Assembly: GCA_039182965.1 (NCBI GenBank)
Contig: JBCDBW010000001.1
Span: 42,243 to 106,242 of the forward strand
Length of the DNA: 64,000 nucleotides
Source of the DNA: JBCDBW01 sp039182965
Lineage (GTDB): Bacteria > Verrucomicrobiota > Verrucomicrobiia > Verrucomicrobiales > DEV007
Reading direction: 5' to 3'
A program made the position numbers and the translations under genes. Positions 16,705 through 24,575 of the stretch are shown here, in pieces. The first letter of the stretch is position 1; each line of letters opens with the position of its first letter. The notes beneath the pieces were generated by a model. It ran no database searches and was not told the origin of the DNA. It worked only from the letters and a program-made list of their open reading frames with translations.

Positions 16705-17878
16705 GACGATCGAGCTTGAGGAACTGACAAGGGGCCTCGGGGTATCCGAGGAGGTGGCAACGTTTGCGCACGCGGCAGCGCGCGAGGTCATTTTCGGAAA
16801 GGGCGAGCTGGATGTGGTGGGTGAGAAGATGCGTGCTCATGCGGACAGGCGCGTTTTGTTAGTGACCGACCCAGGGATCGTCGAGGCGGGACATGCCACT
16901 CGTGCGCGCAGCGCCCTAGAAGATGCGGGTCTTGAGGTGGTGGTATTTGATCAAGTTCATGAGAACCCGACGACCGGAGATGTGGACCGCTGTCTAGCGG
17001 TTTTGGACGGAGAGGCGATTGATGGGATCGTGGGGTTGGGAGGTGGCAGCAGTATGGACACTGCGAAGGGTGCCAATTTCATCTACACGAACGGCGGGGA
17101 GATGAAAGACTACTGGGGGGTTGGGAAAGCGCTCAAGCCGATGTTACCGATGGTGGCCATTCCCACCACGGCGGGGACTGGGAGTGAATGCCAATCGTTT
17201 GCTTTGATTGCGGATCGAAAGACCCATCAGAAGATGGCCTGTGGGGATAAGAAGGTGTCGGCCGCGGTGGCGATTCTTGATCCGGAGCTCACGCTAACGC
17301 AGCCGGCTTCGGTCACGGCGCACACGGGCATCGATGCAATAGCTCATGCAGTGGAAACTTTGGTTTCGAAAAAACGAAACGCGATATCGATCGAGTATTC
17401 CAAAGTGGCGTTTGCTTTGTTGAATGAGGGATTTGAAGCCGTGATCGCGGATCCGACGAATTTGGAAGCGCGAGCGCGGGTTTTGGCTGGTGCCGCTTAC
17501 GCGGGGACAGCTATTGAGAACAGCATGCTAGGGGCTGCCCATTCGGCGGCGAATCCGTTGACGGCGCACTATGGTGTGATTCACGGGGATGCCGTTGGCG
17601 TTATGCTGCCGCACGTTATTCGGTTGAACTCGCAGAATGGTGAGGTGGGCGATTTGTATTTGGAGCTTGGGGAACCGCGACTGGATGAGCGCATTGAGGT
17701 CTTGCTGGAACGTTCAGGAACGATGCGAGACCTGCGCGAGACGGGCTTCGAAGCCGACAAGATTTCCGTGCTAGCGGCTGAAGCATCCGGACAATGGACG
17801 GCCCAATTCAATCCGGTGGAACTTACGGTCGACGATTTTGAGGGACTCTACCGAGAAGCCTCGGGTGTTACACTTTGA
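16697..17878 (+). CDS. Iron-containing alcohol dehydrogenase (group III)
   Basis: This 393-residue protein shows the group III dehydrogenase pattern: nucleotide-binding GLGGGSSMDTAK near residues 113-124, NEYTTAGTGSE-like IPTTAGTGSE, and metal-binding regions TGIDAIAHAVE and GAAHSAANPLTAHYGVIHGDA. These enzymes interconvert alcohols and aldehydes with NAD(P)H and Fe2+. The start ATG at 16697 overlaps the aldehyde dehydrogenase stop. Upstream in-frame codons would extend into that gene and are not needed. With the two preceding genes it completes a path between acid, aldehyde and alcohol. It ends 1 bp from the convergent four-CxxC gene. Confidence 0.9.
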   Translation: MPETIELEELTRGLGVSEEVATFAHAAAREVIFGKGELDVVGEKMRAHADRRVLLVTDPGIVEAGHATRARSALEDAGLEVVVFDQVHENPTTGDVDRCLAVLDGEAIDGIVGLGGGSSMDTAKGANFIYTNGGEMKDYWGVGKALKPMLPMVAIPTTAGTGSECQSFALIADRKTHQKMACGDKKVSAAVAILDPELTLTQPASVTAHTGIDAIAHAVETLVSKKRNAISIEYSKVAFALLNEGFEAVIADPTNLEARARVLAGAAYAGTAIENSMLGAAHSAANPLTAHYGVIHGDAVGVMLPHVIRLNSQNGEVGDLYLELGEPRLDERIEVLLERSGTMRDLRETGFEADKISVLAAEASGQWTAQFNPVELTVDDFEGLYREASGVTL

Positions 17879-17879
17879 T

Positions 17880-18422
17880 TTAGACGAGAAAAGGAGTGGA
17901 ATCTGAGGGCACGGGCTCGAAGTCAGCGGGCACGCCGGGGAAGTTGTCTTGGACAAAGCGATCCCACACGTCGCGGGTTTGCTTTGAGACGAGTTGGTTC
18001 ATTTCTTCGATGCAAGCACCGCAGACGAGATTGATGTCGAGGAGGTTTTCGCCATGGCAGGCACCGACGAGCGCGTATTCGGCATTTTCGATTTCATTTT
18101 TTGGCTGGCCACAGAGGGCGCATTGCTCACCACTGATCACGTCGTGGCGCAGGCGTTCACGCTGATATTGGTAGAGGGCGACTTTTGTTTTGTCGGAGGA
18201 TTCTTCGTAGATATTGAGAAAGCATGGACCACAGAGGGCATATTCGAAAAGAACCTCTCCGGCGCGATGCACTTTCGAGACGCGATAACCTTCTTCGAAA
18301 TCGGCCAAGGATTCCCCGCAACGAGTGCACGACTTGAAGGGTCGTTCTTCGTATTCAGAATAAAGCTCCGGGGGGATGGGGCCGATCGGTTCCAATTCCT
18401 CAGGGAGATCCCGATCTTCCAT
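17880..18422 (-). CDS. Cys-rich protein with four CxxC motifs, unknown function
   Basis: This 180-residue acidic protein has four CxxC pairs: Cys32/35, Cys64/67, Cys101/104 and Cys134/137, with an extra Cys122. The spacing suggests two zinc ribbons formed by pairs one plus two and three plus four. There is no signal peptide, so it is cytoplasmic. Between the pairs are charged helical stretches (EESSDKTKVALYQYQRERLRHD). I do not recognise the family; similar zinc-ribbon proteins act in proteostasis or DNA metabolism, but no function is claimed. It is monocistronic and convergent with the alcohol dehydrogenase. Confidence 0.7.
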   Translation of the reverse strand: MEDRDLPEELEPIGPIPPELYSEYEERPFKSCTRCGESLADFEEGYRVSKVHRAGEVLFEYALCGPCFLNIYEESSDKTKVALYQYQRERLRHDVISGEQCALCGQPKNEIENAEYALVGACHGENLLDINLVCGACIEEMNQLVSKQTRDVWDRFVQDNFPGVPADFEPVPSDSTPFLV

Positions 18423-18514
18423 GAGGCAAGCCTAGCATAAAGAAGAGCGGACGGGAAGGAATTCTAGATCCTGGACTTTAGCTATTTGATAAGCTCCATC
18501 CGCATCCTGCTCGT

Positions 18515-19456
18515 TCAACGGCGGGATCGAGAGCGGCGAAGAACGGAGGAGAAAATTGCGAGAATGAACAGGATCGAAGCGGAGGGTTCCGGAAGGGCGA
18601 CAACGCCGTCCGCTGCCAAGGACAGAATCCCGACATCGCTCAGTAAATAGGGGCCGCTGCCTACTTGTAAATCGAGTGGGCTCACAACTGTTGAAAGTGT
18701 GCCACCCGAAACGGTCAGGGGCGTCGTGATGATATTGTTGCCTTGTAAATCGAATGTGAGGGTTGCCGGTGAGGGCGATGAGTTTTCCGGCGTCGTGATG
18801 ATATTGTTGCCTTGTAAATCGAATGGGTGCACACCTACTAAAACGCTGCCACCCGAAACGGTCAGGGGCGTCGTGATGATACTGTTGTAGAGACCCCCAA
18901 CTGTGTCGTAATCAGTGCCAAAACTGACGACAGCACCATACGAATAACCACCGGAATACGGATTATAGAAGCTTAGTTCAAAACCATCGTATTCAAAAGA
19001 GCGGAGGGATTGGAGGGCGGAACCGATGGGGCGAGGGGTATCCGCCTTCGGGATCAGGAAGATCTCGGTGCTAGCAAAGCGCTGGCCGTCAAGACTAACT
19101 CTGTAGGGGGCGTATCCGGTGAGGAGGAGGGAGCCGTCGTTGTAGTGGGTGATGTCACCGTGACCGCCGGAAAAGCCGAAATCGACCGCTGGGATTTCAA
19201 ATTCGAAGTCCGTGATGGCATCGGCGTAGAAGATGCCATTGGAAATGGGGGTGCCCGTGGTGCTTTGGTTGATGACAAAAGTGTGATTGACGTCCTGCCC
19301 GATTTCGAGGCTGGAGGGCATGCCGGAATTGAGATAATCGAGCTGTTTGTTGACGTGGGCGGTGATCGCTCCAGCGCCTGCGTGGGAGGCGAGGAAGACG
19401 CCAAGGCACCAAGCGGCGAGGGAAGTAGTCTGAACAGGCGATCGCATTGAGGTCAT
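18515..19456 (-). CDS. PEP-CTERM surface protein with internal repeats
   Basis: The C-terminus is a PEP-CTERM sorting signal: LPEPSASIL, a hydrophobic helix (FILAIFSSVL), then an Arg-rich tail RRSRSRR. Such signals are processed by an exosortase during export to the envelope. The N-terminus has a signal peptide (TTSLAAWCLGVFLASHAGAGA) after Met codons at 19456 or 19447; the longer frame from 19510 has an extra non-signal stretch. Residues before the sorting signal contain three tandem copies of an IITTPLTVSGG...DLQGNN unit encoded by nearly identical DNA. The protein is about 314 residues. Ligand and function are unknown. Confidence 0.83.
   Translation of the reverse strand: MTSMRSPVQTTSLAAWCLGVFLASHAGAGAITAHVNKQLDYLNSGMPSSLEIGQDVNHTFVINQSTTGTPISNGIFYADAITDFEFEIPAVDFGFSGGHGDITHYNDGSLLLTGYAPYRVSLDGQRFASTEIFLIPKADTPRPIGSALQSLRSFEYDGFELSFYNPYSGGYSYGAVVSFGTDYDTVGGLYNSIITTPLTVSGGSVLVGVHPFDLQGNNIITTPENSSPSPATLTFDLQGNNIITTPLTVSGGTLSTVVSPLDLQVGSGPYLLSDVGILSLAADGVVALPEPSASILFILAIFSSVLRRSRSRR
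18701..18887 (-). repeat. Near-perfect in-frame tandem repeats inside the PEP-CTERM gene
   Basis: A 36-bp block at 18721-18756 recurs without change at 18790-18825. A 40-bp block at 18701-18740 recurs at 18848-18887 with one mismatch. The offsets, 69 bp and 147 bp, are both multiples of three, so copies encode repeated peptides (IITTPLTVSGG and FDLQGNN). The high nucleotide identity points to recent duplication or ongoing slippage/recombination. Confidence 0.9.
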
Positions 19457-19719
19457 TCGGCTGGTATCAAGGCGGGCCGACGGAGGGTCTTGAACGGAAC
19501 CGTCGCCCACGGAGGCGTTAGGATCTCAGGATCAGATAATCAATGAAATGTGTCAAGGCCTTTCACTTTGGTTAGGAACTGACGTGTGGGTGAGATCTAG
19601 CAATTCAGATGGAAGCGATGGAGCTATTCCTTGAAACGAAATTGACACCTTCACGGCCCTGTGGTGATAGAAGAAAGGGGATGGGAAGACGGGATCCCTC
19701 GAGTGTGCTTGAATGGACT

Positions 19720-21021
19720 ATGGTATCGTGTTTGATTGTGACCGTGTGTAAAAGGCCATGGATCGCGGGTATCTGCGCTGGAGTGATGTTCCTATCCGTC
19801 GGTTCTGTGGTTGCGAAGACTGACGGCACCGGCGATAGCCGGATGTGGACAAGCGCGGATGGTAAGACGGTGGAAGGAAGGCTTTTGGCCTCAGAGGGGG
19901 ATGAGGTGACGTTGTCGACAGATCGGGGGGAATTCACCCTGCCGCTTTCTCGTTTGAGTGAAGCGGATCAAGCATTTGTGAACGAGTGGAAAGAGGCACT
20001 TAATGACAGTGTTGACGACTCGATGGATCCCGATTTGGCTGCGAAGGAACGCTCCAACAAGGGATCGGAGTTTTTGACGGATCCTTTGGATGAGCTGGAG
20101 TTGGGGGTGTGGCCGAAGTTCGTCGTGGCGGACTTTGATGTGGATGAGATTGAGGTGGTGAAAGAGGATGAAGCGGGGCGGGAGTATATTTATCGGAGTC
20201 CGCACTTTGAGTTTCTGAGTCCGGAGAAGCTTTCGACGAGTGTGGTTCGGGAATTCGCGCGGATATTTGAAGCGACCTATGAGTTTGCTCGCGCGATTCC
20301 GATTGGGTTGAATCCGCAGCCTTGGAAAGGCGGGTTTTACCAGACGAAGTTGTATGGATCCGATCGGGCCTACTACGAGGACGGCGGGATGTCTGGGTCG
20401 GGGGGGATGTTCTCATACAGTTGGCGAGGGCGAGAGATTGTCAGCGGGATCATCAAAGTGCCGTTGTCGAACCTTGGAGTTGAGAATACCGGTCGGAGGT
20501 GGATTGTGGATCAAAGCAAGCGGAGCGACACCCTCACGCACGAGATCGCTCATCAGATGACGGGTGTGTGGCTGCCGATTTTGCCGGTATGGTTTACAGA
20601 GGGGTTAGCTGAGACCATTTCGACCCAGCGATATGACAATGGTCGGTTTACCTTGACCTCAATGGATCGGGGTATCCGGGAAGATGTGACGAAGCGAAGC
20701 GGTGACGACCGGGAGTTTTCGATGTTGGGCTTGGAGAAGCTGATGAATATCACGTCGAAGGAGTGGGCTGAGGATTTGGCTGGCGGTGTCGGGGGGCGAG
20801 TAAACTACCCGTCGGCGAACGTGCTTTTTTATTTTTTTGCGAGGCTGGATAGAGATGCCAAGGGCACGAATCTGGTGAATTATATGCGGGCCTTGGCGGA
20901 GGGCGAAGATGAGATGAAGGCAAGGCGGGAGATCTTGATGGGGGACCGGTCCTATGAGCAACTGGAAGAGGATTTGGCCAAGGCTTGGCGGAGTGAGGGA
21001 CTCCAAATCACGTATCAATAG
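19720..21021 (+). CDS. Exported metallopeptidase-like protein with SHD1-like domain
   Basis: From ATG 19720 the product has a signal peptide (VCKRPWIAGICAGVMFLSVGSVVA). An SHD1-like segment follows, WTSADGKTVEGRLL through FTLPLSRLSEADQAFVNEW, which is common on secreted Verrucomicrobiota and Planctomycetota proteins. The C-terminal part has a zinc-peptidase-like HEIAH (DTLTHEIAHQMTG) with a downstream Glu in WFTEGLAETIST, the gluzincin arrangement of HExxH plus a distal Glu. Substrate is unknown. The open frame extends back to 19609 but the extra residues do not look like an export signal. It diverges from the PEP-CTERM gene. Confidence 0.75.
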   Translation: MVSCLIVTVCKRPWIAGICAGVMFLSVGSVVAKTDGTGDSRMWTSADGKTVEGRLLASEGDEVTLSTDRGEFTLPLSRLSEADQAFVNEWKEALNDSVDDSMDPDLAAKERSNKGSEFLTDPLDELELGVWPKFVVADFDVDEIEVVKEDEAGREYIYRSPHFEFLSPEKLSTSVVREFARIFEATYEFARAIPIGLNPQPWKGGFYQTKLYGSDRAYYEDGGMSGSGGMFSYSWRGREIVSGIIKVPLSNLGVENTGRRWIVDQSKRSDTLTHEIAHQMTGVWLPILPVWFTEGLAETISTQRYDNGRFTLTSMDRGIREDVTKRSGDDREFSMLGLEKLMNITSKEWAEDLAGGVGGRVNYPSANVLFYFFARLDRDAKGTNLVNYMRALAEGEDEMKARREILMGDRSYEQLEEDLAKAWRSEGLQITYQ

Positions 21022-21061
21022 GCGTGGTTCAATGCGGGCACAATAGTTCGGGATTGCCAAT

Positions 21062-22087
21062 TTGACGGGGATTTATAGAGTGAGCGGCGTGGAATTTGAC
21101 AAGCTGGCGCAGTCGTTACCGGCCCGTCGACACCGGCTTTTGCCGGTCTTGGGTCTTAGTTTGAGTTTATTGGCAGGATGTATGACGACACCAAGTGGTC
21201 AGGGACCCAGCGGAGATGCTTACCTGGTGGTAGAGGTGAACACCGGGAAGATTTTGGCGGCGCAAAACGGGAACCAGCGGCGGCAGGTGGCAAGTCTCAC
21301 GAAGATTGCGGCGGTGACGGTGGTTTTGGATTGGGCGAAGCTGACGAACGTCGATTTGGGGCAATATATATCCGTCCCGTACACGGTGACGCAGCTGGGA
21401 GGGGCTAATCCATTGCAACTGCAGCCGGGTGATGAGATTACGATTCGAGATGCCATATACAGCTCAATCATGGGATCCGACAATGCTTCTGCGGAGACCT
21501 TAGCATCTCATGTGGGGCTTGATCTCCTTCGACGCCAGGGTGGTGCGGGTTCGCCTGTGGACGCTTTTGTAAAGGAAATGAATGCGTTGGCAGCGGGTCA
21601 CGGTTGTCGCAACACCCGCTTTACCAATGCACATGGGTTGGATCATTTCGGGAAGGTTCCATACTCCACGGCGGCGGACATGGCGAGACTGACCATCTAT
21701 GCATTACAAAAGCCATCGTTCACTTTTTACACCTCGCAAAAGACACGTCGGATCTCGTTTCGACGCGGAGGACAAGTCTTGAGCTTTACCGTAACGAATA
21801 CGAACAAGCTTTTGGGGCAGTATAATATCGACGGCGTGAAGACGGGTTTGACGGCAGCGGCCGGTCAGTGCTTGGTCATCAGCGCGCCGCGTCCGTCTTC
21901 TTTTCAAAATCTTGGGGATGGACGGACGATGGTGACGAAGCATCGTCTTGTGGTAGTGGTGTTGGGGTCGACCAATCGTTTTGATCAAGCGGTCTACCTT
22001 TTGAATCAAGGCTGGCAAAACTACGATGCTTGGACAGCGGCGGGGCGGCAGATCTTGACTTCACAGGAGGTGCTGTCGGGGTTTTGA
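21062..22087 (+). CDS. D-alanyl-D-alanine carboxypeptidase-like lipoprotein (peptidase S11)
   Basis: This penicillin-binding-protein fold has all three active-site motifs: SLTK at residues 78-81, SDN at 139-141 and KTG at 260-262. Such enzymes trim the terminal D-Ala from peptidoglycan stem peptides. The N-terminus ends in LSLLAGC, a lipobox, so the protein is probably lipid-anchored in the periplasm rather than held by a C-terminal amphipathic helix. It is 341 residues, short for DacA-type enzymes, which lack this lipobox. The start is uncertain; TTG 21062 is the longest option and GTG codons lie just inside. Confidence 0.85.
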   Translation: MTGIYRVSGVEFDKLAQSLPARRHRLLPVLGLSLSLLAGCMTTPSGQGPSGDAYLVVEVNTGKILAAQNGNQRRQVASLTKIAAVTVVLDWAKLTNVDLGQYISVPYTVTQLGGANPLQLQPGDEITIRDAIYSSIMGSDNASAETLASHVGLDLLRRQGGAGSPVDAFVKEMNALAAGHGCRNTRFTNAHGLDHFGKVPYSTAADMARLTIYALQKPSFTFYTSQKTRRISFRRGGQVLSFTVTNTNKLLGQYNIDGVKTGLTAAAGQCLVISAPRPSSFQNLGDGRTMVTKHRLVVVVLGSTNRFDQAVYLLNQGWQNYDAWTAAGRQILTSQEVLSGF

Positions 22088-22145
22088 TTGATCTTTTGAC
22101 GAGGGGACGAATCGTGCGAGTTTACCTATCCCAAAAGGAAACTCC

Positions 22146-22625
22146 ATGGACCCACTGTTAGAGTTATTGATTCAGGATGCAAAGCTCACGAATGCCGAGC
22201 TAGGTGAACAGCTTGGGCTGGAGGAGGGTGAAGTGTGTGCGCGAATTGCGGGGTGGGAGAAGGACGGAACGATACTGGGTTATCAGGCCGTGGTGGATCC
22301 GGAAAAGGCGGGGAACCATGGGGTGACGTCAGTTATCGATGTGAAGATAACGCCAGAGCGGGATGGAGGGTTTGATCGATTGGCGGAGCGGATTGCAAAA
22401 TTTGACCAGGTTTCAAGCTGTTTTCTCATGAGTGGGGGATATGATCTTGCGGTGATTGTGGAGGGAGTCGATCTCCGGGATGTGGCCCGCTTTGTGGCGG
22501 AGAAGCTCGCAACTTTGGAAGGGGTGATATCAACGACAACGCATTTTCAGCTCAAGGTCTACAAGCTGAATGGGTTTCTGGCACGGGGCGGAGATCAGGC
22601 CGAGCGCCTACCGGTGACACCGTGA
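22146..22625 (+). CDS. Lrp/AsnC-family transcriptional regulator
   Basis: The 159-residue protein has an N-terminal helix-turn-helix (AKLTNAELGEQLGLEEGEVCARIAGW) and a C-terminal RAM/AsnC ligand-binding domain (VTSVIDVKI ... FLMSGGYDLAVIVEG ... VISTTTHFQLKVYKLNG). Members bind amino acids and form dimers or octamers. Its stop overlaps a possible GTG of the next gene, an aminotransferase, as GTGA, so the regulator and enzyme are almost certainly one transcriptional unit and probably respond to the enzyme's substrate. Confidence 0.88.
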   Translation: MDPLLELLIQDAKLTNAELGEQLGLEEGEVCARIAGWEKDGTILGYQAVVDPEKAGNHGVTSVIDVKITPERDGGFDRLAERIAKFDQVSSCFLMSGGYDLAVIVEGVDLRDVARFVAEKLATLEGVISTTTHFQLKVYKLNGFLARGGDQAERLPVTP

Positions 22626-22660
22626 GCGGGCGGGACAGAGACGGGAGAGGACAGTCAGGG

Positions 22661-23833
22661 ATGAGTTTGTCGGACAAGTTATCGCAGCAGGTATCGCAAG
22701 TCCCGCGTTCCGGGATACGAGATTTTTTTGAGCTCGTGCAAGGTCGTGATGATGTCATTTCATTAGGCGTGGGCGAGCCGGACTTTGCCACGCCGTGGCA
22801 CATTCGGGAGGCGGTCATTTATTCTCTTGGTCAGGGGAAGACGAGTTACACATCAAACCTGGGGCTGCCTTCTCTCCGAGAGGCGATTGGCGAACATGTG
22901 CGGAACGAGTTTGGGGTGGGATACGATGCGGAATCGGAGATTATTGTGACCGTGGGCGTGTCGGAAGCGCTGGATTTGGCGTTTCGCGCGCTTTTGAATC
23001 CGGGCGATGAAGTGGTTTATCATGAGCCCTGCTATGTTTCATACAGCCCGAGCATTGTAATGGCGTATGGTAAGGCAGTTCCCGTCGCGACGCGGGCGAA
23101 GAATCGTTTTGCGTTGATGGCGGCAGATGTCGAAGCTGCGCTAACGGATCGGACCAAGGTGTTGGTCTTGAATTTTCCGACGAATCCCACGGGTGGTGTC
23201 ATGTCGGAGACGGAGTTGGCAAAAGTGGCGAAGCTGTGTATCGAGCGTGATTTGATTGTGGTGAGTGATGAGATCTACAGCGAGTTGCGGTATGCCCCGG
23301 AGCGGGCGCATCCAACGATCATTCAGCAGCCGGGCATGCGCGAGCGGACGGTATTTTTGCATGGGTTCTCGAAAGCGTTTGCCATGACGGGTTTTCGTTT
23401 GGGTTATGCATGTGCGCCTGCGGAGCTCACGGAAGCCATGATGAAGATTCATCAATATTCGATGCTGTGTGCGCCGATATCGAGCCAAGTGGCAGCGATT
23501 GAAGCATTGGAGAACGGTGCGGCATCGGTGGAGAAGATGCGGTTGGCTTACGAGAGGCGTCGCTCAATGGTCTTGCATCGTCTGGAGACAATGGGAATAC
23601 CATGTTATGCGCCGGGCGGGACCTTTTACGTCTTTCCAGACATTCGAGGGACGGGGCTGACGAGTCGGGAATTTGCCGTGAAGCTGTTGGAGGAAGAAAA
23701 TGTGGCGGTCGTGCCGGGCGATGCGTTTGGCCCGAGTGGGGAGGGGTTTGTCCGTTGCTGTTTCGGGGCGAATCCTGATGATTTGAAGGTCGCGATGGAA
23801 CGGATGAGTGCGTTTGTCGATCGGACCTGTTAG
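22661..23833 (+). CDS. Class I/II PLP aminotransferase (aspartate/aromatic-type)
   Basis: This fold-type I aminotransferase has the expected motifs GVGEPDFATP, NFPTNPTGGV, SDEIYSELRY and the PLP-lysine region LHGFSKAFAMTGFRLGY. The ATG at 22661 gives the N-terminus MSLSDKLSQQVSQVPRSGIR that is usual for this group; a GTG at 22622 overlaps the Lrp gene and would add 13 residues. The specific amino donor is not determinable; relatives are annotated as aspartate or PatA-like transaminases. It lies directly downstream of, and is probably controlled by, the Lrp/AsnC regulator. Confidence 0.87.
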   Translation: MSLSDKLSQQVSQVPRSGIRDFFELVQGRDDVISLGVGEPDFATPWHIREAVIYSLGQGKTSYTSNLGLPSLREAIGEHVRNEFGVGYDAESEIIVTVGVSEALDLAFRALLNPGDEVVYHEPCYVSYSPSIVMAYGKAVPVATRAKNRFALMAADVEAALTDRTKVLVLNFPTNPTGGVMSETELAKVAKLCIERDLIVVSDEIYSELRYAPERAHPTIIQQPGMRERTVFLHGFSKAFAMTGFRLGYACAPAELTEAMMKIHQYSMLCAPISSQVAAIEALENGAASVEKMRLAYERRRSMVLHRLETMGIPCYAPGGTFYVFPDIRGTGLTSREFAVKLLEEENVAVVPGDAFGPSGEGFVRCCFGANPDDLKVAMERMSAFVDRTC

Positions 23834-23855
23834 GCAATTCAAAGAGGCGTGAGTG

Positions 23856-24575
23856 ATGAGTGATGCAGTCAAGAAAGCAGTGATTCTTGCCGCCGGACGG
23901 GGCACGCGGATGCGTGAGCTGACGGACGATCTTCCAAAACCGATGATTGCCGTGCGAGGGCGACCGATACTGGAGCACATTGTCAGCGGGTTGGCCGCAA
24001 ATGGGGTGGATGAAGTATTGATGGTCGTAGGCTATCGCGAAGACGTTGTGCGGGGGCACTTTGCTGATGGGGACAAATTTGGTGTCGAGGTATCTTACAT
24101 CACGCAAGAAGTGCAGGATGGAACGGGAAGGGTTGTCTTGTTGGGAAGGGACTTTGCGGGCGATGATTCTTTTATCTTGAGCTATGGAGACATTCTTGTG
24201 CCGCCGGAGACCTACGGTGCGCTGGTAAATTTGGACGGGGCGGATGGTATTCTGACGGTCAAACGAAGCGATGACGTTTCGAAGGGGGGGGCAGTATTCC
24301 TTGACGAGAATTTCACGGTCACGGGATTAATTGAAAAACCTGGGCCAGGAGAGCCGCAAAGTCCTTGGTATAACACTGGGATCTATACGTTTAGCCGGCC
24401 GGTATTTGATTTTGCCGCGGCGCTTAAGAAATCATCCCGCGATGAATACGAGCTGACGGATGCGATCGTGGCGATGGTGGCGGCAGGTATGACCTTGCGG
24501 GCGGAAGAGTTGAAAGGCGAGTGGGCTGATGTGCGTGATCCCGAGGTTCTCGAGGAACTGAATCGTGAGGGGTAA
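23856..24575 (+). CDS. Sugar-phosphate nucleotidyltransferase-like protein
   Basis: This 239-residue protein has the NTP-transferase signature VILAAGRGTRMRELTDDLPKPM with the catalytic/metal region SYGDILV, plus EKPGPGE and a tail ending ADVRDPEVLEELN. It probably forms an NDP-sugar from NTP and a sugar 1-phosphate, feeding cell-surface glycan synthesis. Choice of sugar and nucleotide cannot be read. ATG 23856 is used, as the preceding GTG 23853 only adds one residue. Its last 11 bp overlap the CAAX-protease homologue. Confidence 0.83.
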   Translation: MSDAVKKAVILAAGRGTRMRELTDDLPKPMIAVRGRPILEHIVSGLAANGVDEVLMVVGYREDVVRGHFADGDKFGVEVSYITQEVQDGTGRVVLLGRDFAGDDSFILSYGDILVPPETYGALVNLDGADGILTVKRSDDVSKGGAVFLDENFTVTGLIEKPGPGEPQSPWYNTGIYTFSRPVFDFAAALKKSSRDEYELTDAIVAMVAAGMTLRAEELKGEWADVRDPEVLEELNREG

